Below, in pieces: positions 14,818 through 17,646 of a stretch of 17,646 nucleotides of DNA (position 1 is its first letter; each line of letters opens with the position of its first letter). The notes beneath the pieces are model-generated. The model searched no databases. It was given only the letters and a program-made list of their open reading frames with translations, and was not told where the DNA came from. Both the position numbers and the translations under genes were made by a program. Location: assembly GCA_002433595.1 (NCBI GenBank), contig DJIL01000031.1, positions 18,100-35,745 of the forward strand. Reading direction: 5' to 3'. The DNA is from a bacterium UBP8_UBA6595. Its GTDB lineage: Bacteria > Margulisbacteria > Marinamargulisbacteria > UBA6595.

Positions 14818-15087
14818 CTATTTTTGCTGACGCTGTTGTTTCAGAGCGTCTACCTGTGCCTTAAGGGAGGACATTCCAGTTTCAACCGCATCTTTAGTTT
14901 TAGTAAGCAGTTTTTTAATCTCATCTTGACTCAGTGTTTCCGAGGGTCCATTTAATCCTTCATTTAATTTTTTTTGCAAATTTCCTCGTGTTTTAGAACC
15001 CGCAGTGGGTGCATATAGTAGCCCAACAGCAGCCCCAATTAACCCACCGATAATAAACCCTTCAAAAAAACAACTTTGTTTACTCAT
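14818..15087 (-). CDS. YtxH-type small membrane-associated protein
   Basis: An 89-aa protein with an N-terminal glycine-rich hydrophobic helix EGFIIGGLIGAAVGLLYAPTAGSKTRGNL (9-37). This is the YtxH/gas-vesicle-like signature: hydrophobic helix, then LLYAP-x-x-G-x-x-x-R. It is followed by a charged helical, probably coiled-coil tail rich in Lys/Gln (50-89). The role of the family is poorly known; B. subtilis YtxH belongs to the general stress group. I choose the ATG at 15087, preceded by AAGGA, over the in-frame GTG at 15108, which would add seven polar residues before the usual MSKQS-type start. A 34-base gap separates it from rsmH, the largest gap inside the minus-strand run, so a local promoter there is possible. 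Confidence 0.82.
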   Translation of the reverse strand: MSKQSCFFEGFIIGGLIGAAVGLLYAPTAGSKTRGNLQKKLNEGLNGPSETLSQDEIKKLLTKTKDAVETGMSSLKAQVDALKQQRQQK

Positions 15088-15097
15088 ATAATCACCG

Positions 15098-15102
15098 TCC
15101 TT
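15098..15102 (-). promoter_or_regulatory. Ribosome binding site for the YtxH-type gene
   Basis: AAGGA on the minus strand, 10 bases before the ATG at 15087. It supports that start over the upstream GTG at 15108. Confidence 0.6.
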
Positions 15103-15121
15103 ATTCACTTTAACTTATAGC

Positions 15122-15991
15122 TTATAGTTTCTCATAAATTCGAAGCTGAGCGCAAGCGGCTCTCGAATTTTTTTTTCGCTCGGCATACGTTGGTTTAATA
15201 ACTTTTTTTTGAACGGGTGTCAGGCTAGCCGGCAGTATCCGCTTGAGCCGCTTGCTTTCACCGGAATGAAAGCAAATAACAGCTAACCGAGATCCACTAG
15301 GCATGTAATTGGGAATTGTTTGAACAAATGTTTGCAATGCGACTAATTCATCATTTACGGCCATACGAATCGCCTGAAACACGCGCTGAACCATTGCAAT
15401 ATAATTGCGACGCGAATTGCGAAAATAAAACGATTGTTTAATAACTGAAAGCAAATCATTGGTGCTTTCAAACGCACGGTTGGCTCGAAACGACACAATA
15501 TTTTGAACCAGTTTTGGCGCATCCAAATCCGCATTTTGGTTAAAAATAGTGGCCAGTTCATGCTCTACAGCAGTATTTAATAGACTAGCGGCTGATTGAG
15601 CGTGTGTTGGGTCCATGCGCATATCCAAGGGGGCATCAGCATGCTGAAAACTAAACCCGCGTGTCTCATGATCCAATTGATACGATGAAACACCCAAATC
15701 AATTAAAACCTTATTCACGGGTACTGAAGCGTCCAACACCCTATGAATATCTCGAAAATTGCACTGGTGAATCGATACCCGCGAATCCAATTGAAAGACT
15801 GACTGGCAATACGAAATAGCCGCTGGATCCTGATCCAAGCCAATGTAGCGCCCGTCATCGCTTAAGTGATTCAAAATAGCCTGTGCGTGACCGCCAAACC
15901 CCAGCGTTCCATCCAGCACACGATCATTGGGCTGGATAGCCAAAGCGGTTACAACTGAATCGCATAAAACTGGAATATGAGGCGCCGGCAT
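15122..15991 (-). CDS. rsmH: 16S rRNA (cytosine-1402-N4)-methyltransferase
   Basis: SAM-dependent enzyme that methylates N4 of C1402 in the ribosomal P site (formerly MraW). The 289-aa protein starts at ATG 15991, one base after the trmB stop, with GGGG six bases upstream; an in-frame TTG at 16003 is weaker. It begins with the usual HIPVL (5-9). SAM-site motifs are VLDGTLGFGGH (25-35), GLDQDP (51-56) and the family signature DLGVSSYQLDHETRGFSFQ (98-116) with PLDMRMD (121-127). RVFQAIRMAVNDEL (203-216) is also typical. Near the C-terminus the motifs drift: FHSGESKRLKR where FHSLEDRIVKR is usual, and NSRAACAQLR where NPRSRSAKLR is usual. rsmH normally opens the division/cell-wall (dcw) cluster, but no such genes follow here. 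Confidence 0.95.
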   Translation of the reverse strand: MPAPHIPVLCDSVVTALAIQPNDRVLDGTLGFGGHAQAILNHLSDDGRYIGLDQDPAAISYCQSVFQLDSRVSIHQCNFRDIHRVLDASVPVNKVLIDLGVSSYQLDHETRGFSFQHADAPLDMRMDPTHAQSAASLLNTAVEHELATIFNQNADLDAPKLVQNIVSFRANRAFESTNDLLSVIKQSFYFRNSRRNYIAMVQRVFQAIRMAVNDELVALQTFVQTIPNYMPSGSRLAVICFHSGESKRLKRILPASLTPVQKKVIKPTYAERKKNSRAACAQLRIYEKL

Positions 15992-15992
15992 C

Positions 15993-16598
15993 TTATACCC
16001 CAACCTGAGCCGTCAGACACCAGGTGTTTCGCCCCGTTTCTTCACTAAATTGATGCCAATGCGAGGCATATTGCGTCTCCCAAAAAGGGTCATCCTCTAC
16101 CATTGATAGCCATGGTATTGCCTGAACCGTATCGCGCATAGCGACATGCAAATCGTCCACATCTGTTGAGATATAGATCCGCGCTGTATCAGATAAATAC
16201 TTGCGAATATCGTCCAAAAAGCGTTCGTGAATAATGCGGCGTTTATGGTGTCGTTTTTTGAGCCACGGATCTGGATGGAACACGCACAATGTGTCAATTT
16301 GCTTAGGCCTCAATAATTGCGTGATAACTTGGCGACCTTCGCCATAAACAACCGATGCATTGCTTAAGCCGAGTCTCTCTAAGCGTTGGTTTAGTAGGGT
16401 AACCAGTGGCTTTCGGATTTCAATGCCAACGCTGTGTATTGTGGGGTTTTTTTTGGCATAGTGGCGAAGAAAAATACCGCGCCCACACCCGATTTCCACC
16501 ATAATTTTATCGGGCAAATGTGCCAACTGACGTTTATAATCCTCCGGATCTAAAGTGTAATGAAAATTAAAGGGATTCGTGTGTGTTCGAACACGCAT
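15993..16598 (-). CDS. trmB: tRNA (guanine-46-N7)-methyltransferase
   Basis: Methylates G46 in the variable loop of many tRNAs with SAM. The 201-aa protein has the SAM loop EIGCGRGIFL (35-44), GIEIRKP (58-64), the hallmark HPDPWLKKRHHKRRII (108-123; usually FPDPWPKKRHHKRR), STDVDD (144-149) and a C-terminal SEETGR (185-190) in place of the common TKFERRG. Length is normal for a bacterial TrmB. The ATG at 16598 begins 2 bases after the end of the beta-propeller-like gene, and the stop lies one base before the rsmH start, so trmB and rsmH form a tight RNA-methylation pair. Confidence 0.94.
   Translation of the reverse strand: MRVRTHTNPFNFHYTLDPEDYKRQLAHLPDKIMVEIGCGRGIFLRHYAKKNPTIHSVGIEIRKPLVTLLNQRLERLGLSNASVVYGEGRQVITQLLRPKQIDTLCVFHPDPWLKKRHHKRRIIHERFLDDIRKYLSDTARIYISTDVDDLHVAMRDTVQAIPWLSMVEDDPFWETQYASHWHQFSEETGRNTWCLTAQVGV
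15998..16001 (-). promoter_or_regulatory. Ribosome binding site fixing the rsmH ATG start
   Basis: GGGG on the minus strand, six bases before the ATG at 15991 and inside the last codons of trmB. It favours this ATG over the TTG at 16003. Confidence 0.6.
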
Positions 16599-16600
16599 AC

Positions 16601-17578
16601 TTACAGCCGAGTATAATAGATTGGCGGATGTTTAGATTGACAACATTCGCTCACAGTATACAAGCCATGGGTATCCAGCGCCAATGATTCGCCTTGTGGC
16701 TCTATGGGGTAATCAACAACCTTGGGTTGTTCGTTTAGTAAAGCGTTTTGACCATGCCACAGCAATATCCGATTGGCAGATCGTAGCGCAATATGGTCGC
16801 CTTGAGAATCCCCTGCAACAATGCGGTCCACGTCTGCATTCACTCGATAGGCTAAGGTTCCTAGCGCTATTGCAACCACACTGTCATTGTCAAAATTCAG
16901 TGGCAATTGGTAGACATGCGGCGCCTGGTCCCGTTTACTAATGACAATCAACGCCCCATCGTAGACAAATAAGGTTTCCGCATCCCGCCGACCATCGGGA
17001 TACTTAAACGTCAGTGTGTCGACAGACTGAATGGATTGATGCCTTGGCGTCTGAGCCTTAATTATTGGCTCTTTAAACCGATAAATTGTTTTAGTCTTTC
17101 GTATGCCAAAGTTATCACCTATATCTCCAATATAAATAAAGCCAGTGGTACGATCCAACGCAATATCTTCCCAGTCAACCGCGTTGATTTCTGGAAAGTT
17201 TAATTCAACAACAATACTTCCATTGGGACGAATGCCAAATAAGCGTGCGGCATCGCCACTGTCGTTGTGCACCCACAACAGTTCGGGGTTTTGCACACTA
17301 GCAACCATACCAGAGGCCTCATTAATGATCGCTGGCAAGTTCCCCACCAATTGAGTGTTCGTTGTGCCGGGTTTTACTGAGAAGCAAGCGGTCTCTGAAA
17401 TAAGCAACCAGCTGGCAAGCACTGCCGCGATACCGCCAAAAGTTCCAATAAGAGCAACCCTAAAAAGAGCAACCCTAAAAAATTTATACTGTTTGTATTG
17501 TCTGTATTTTTTTTGCGTAGCTTTTCGCATAGCTTTGTATGCAGCATTAAGTTTATTTCGCATTGTTCTTCTTCGCAT
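16601..17578 (-). CDS. Membrane-anchored beta-propeller-like protein, function unknown
   Basis: A 325-aa protein with a short, very basic N-terminus (1-34), one transmembrane helix (about 37-60, FRVALIGTFGGIAAVLASWLLI) and a large beta-rich domain, probably outside the inner membrane (type II or uncleaved signal anchor). The domain carries a pattern I know from uncharacterised propeller-like proteins: LLWVHNDSGDAARLFGI (100-116), NAVDWEDIA (132-140), IYIGDIGDN (148-156), YPDGRRDAETL (193-203) and EPQGESLAL (293-301). Conserved Asp/Asn/Glu positions hint at bound metal or a phosphoesterase-like site, but I cannot assign an activity. The first 45 codons are built from short in-frame DNA repeats. 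Starts at ATG 17578 and ATG 17563 are both possible; an in-frame TAA bounds the gene upstream. It appears to be the first gene of the minus-strand run. Confidence 0.8.
   Translation of the reverse strand: MRRRTMRNKLNAAYKAMRKATQKKYRQYKQYKFFRVALFRVALIGTFGGIAAVLASWLLISETACFSVKPGTTNTQLVGNLPAIINEASGMVASVQNPELLWVHNDSGDAARLFGIRPNGSIVVELNFPEINAVDWEDIALDRTTGFIYIGDIGDNFGIRKTKTIYRFKEPIIKAQTPRHQSIQSVDTLTFKYPDGRRDAETLFVYDGALIVISKRDQAPHVYQLPLNFDNDSVVAIALGTLAYRVNADVDRIVAGDSQGDHIALRSANRILLWHGQNALLNEQPKVVDYPIEPQGESLALDTHGLYTVSECCQSKHPPIYYTRL
17451..17480. repeat. Perfect 15-base tandem repeat, two copies, in the anchor-coding region
   Basis: The unit AGAGCAACCCTAAAA occurs at 17451-17465 and again at 17466-17480. 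On the minus strand it codes FRVAL twice at the start of the transmembrane helix. An imperfect 9-base repeat (17490-17498 and 17499-17507, 8 of 9 identical) lies just beside it. Confidence 0.9.
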
Positions 17579-17588
17579 TGTTCTTTTA
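17559..17588. repeat. Imperfect 15-base tandem repeat that duplicates the start codon
   Basis: Units at 17559-17573 and 17574-17588 match at 13 of 15 bases (CGCATTGTTCTT core). Each contains an in-frame ATG on the minus strand (17563 and 17578) with a similar A/G-rich upstream stretch, giving two candidate starts 15 bases apart. Confidence 0.8.
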
Positions 17589-17619
17589 AGTATATCGCCA
17601 ACACCTTACTTCTGACCAA
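17589..17619 (-). promoter_or_regulatory. Possible promoter of the minus-strand gene run
   Basis: TATACT (17589-17594) resembles a -10 box and TTGGTC (17614-17619) a weak -35, but the 19-base spacing is long. With this -10, transcription would begin within a few bases of the first ATG (17578). The 68-base non-coding end of the window (17579-17646) holds nothing else clear, only a short CCAG/CTGG inverted repeat at the very edge. Confidence 0.25.
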
Positions 17620-17646
17620 TTTCAAAAAAACGTTTCCAGAAACTGG

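Noticed and set aside
16583..16594. 12-base palindrome GTGTTCGAACAC at the trmB start codon as an operator
   Set aside because: Several 12-base palindromes are expected by chance in 17.6 kb, and nothing else marks it as a binding site.

Overview
The window looks like a piece of a compact chromosome from a diderm (Gram-negative-type) bacterium that makes its own nucleotides and uses oxygen at least some of the time. Evidence for a second membrane is indirect: a periplasmic Slt70-type lytic transglycosylase and a small exported protein ending in an aromatic residue. Evidence for oxygen use is a tyrosyl-radical class I ribonucleotide reductase subunit. I cannot name the phylum from sequence alone. 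The AlaRS N-terminus, the NspC polyamine enzyme and a eukaryotic-type UDP-glucose pyrophosphorylase do not point to a familiar model organism, and an uncultivated lineage is plausible (inference). I count 19 protein genes covering all but about 207 bases (about 1.2%). I see no tRNA, rRNA, CRISPR array, transposon or convincing intrinsic terminator.

Layout. Positions 1-3555 (+) hold a likely operon: nrdB (cut by the window edge), pyrC, a minimal radical SAM protein, and a gamma-carbonic-anhydrase-like hexapeptide-repeat protein. A lone minus-strand gene for a small exported protein (3572-4033) sits tail to tail with that operon and head to head with crcB. crcB (fluoride channel) and a catalytic-core-only eukaryotic-type UGPase (4076-5481, +) overlap by 4 bases.

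From 17578 down to 5507 all twelve genes lie on the minus strand, with gaps of at most 34 bases and many overlaps. In transcription order they are a membrane-anchored beta-propeller-like protein, trmB, rsmH, a YtxH-type protein, a small membrane protein, alaS, ruvX, purM, purN, purH, slt and nspC. This run links RNA modification and tRNA charging, the last steps of purine synthesis, cell-wall cleavage and polyamine synthesis. Single transcription is inferred from spacing only.

The points most worth a second look are: an AlaRS that seems to have lost most of the beta-barrel in front of its editing core while keeping all four zinc ligands; two strong, closely spaced palindromes inside purH; a UGPase without the C-terminal beta-helix; a tiny radical SAM protein of unknown role in a nucleotide operon; and a cluster of in-frame short tandem repeats, including a duplicated start codon, at the start of the beta-propeller gene. 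None of these shows a clear new defence or mobile system. Most of the window is ordinary housekeeping sequence in an unusually tight arrangement.
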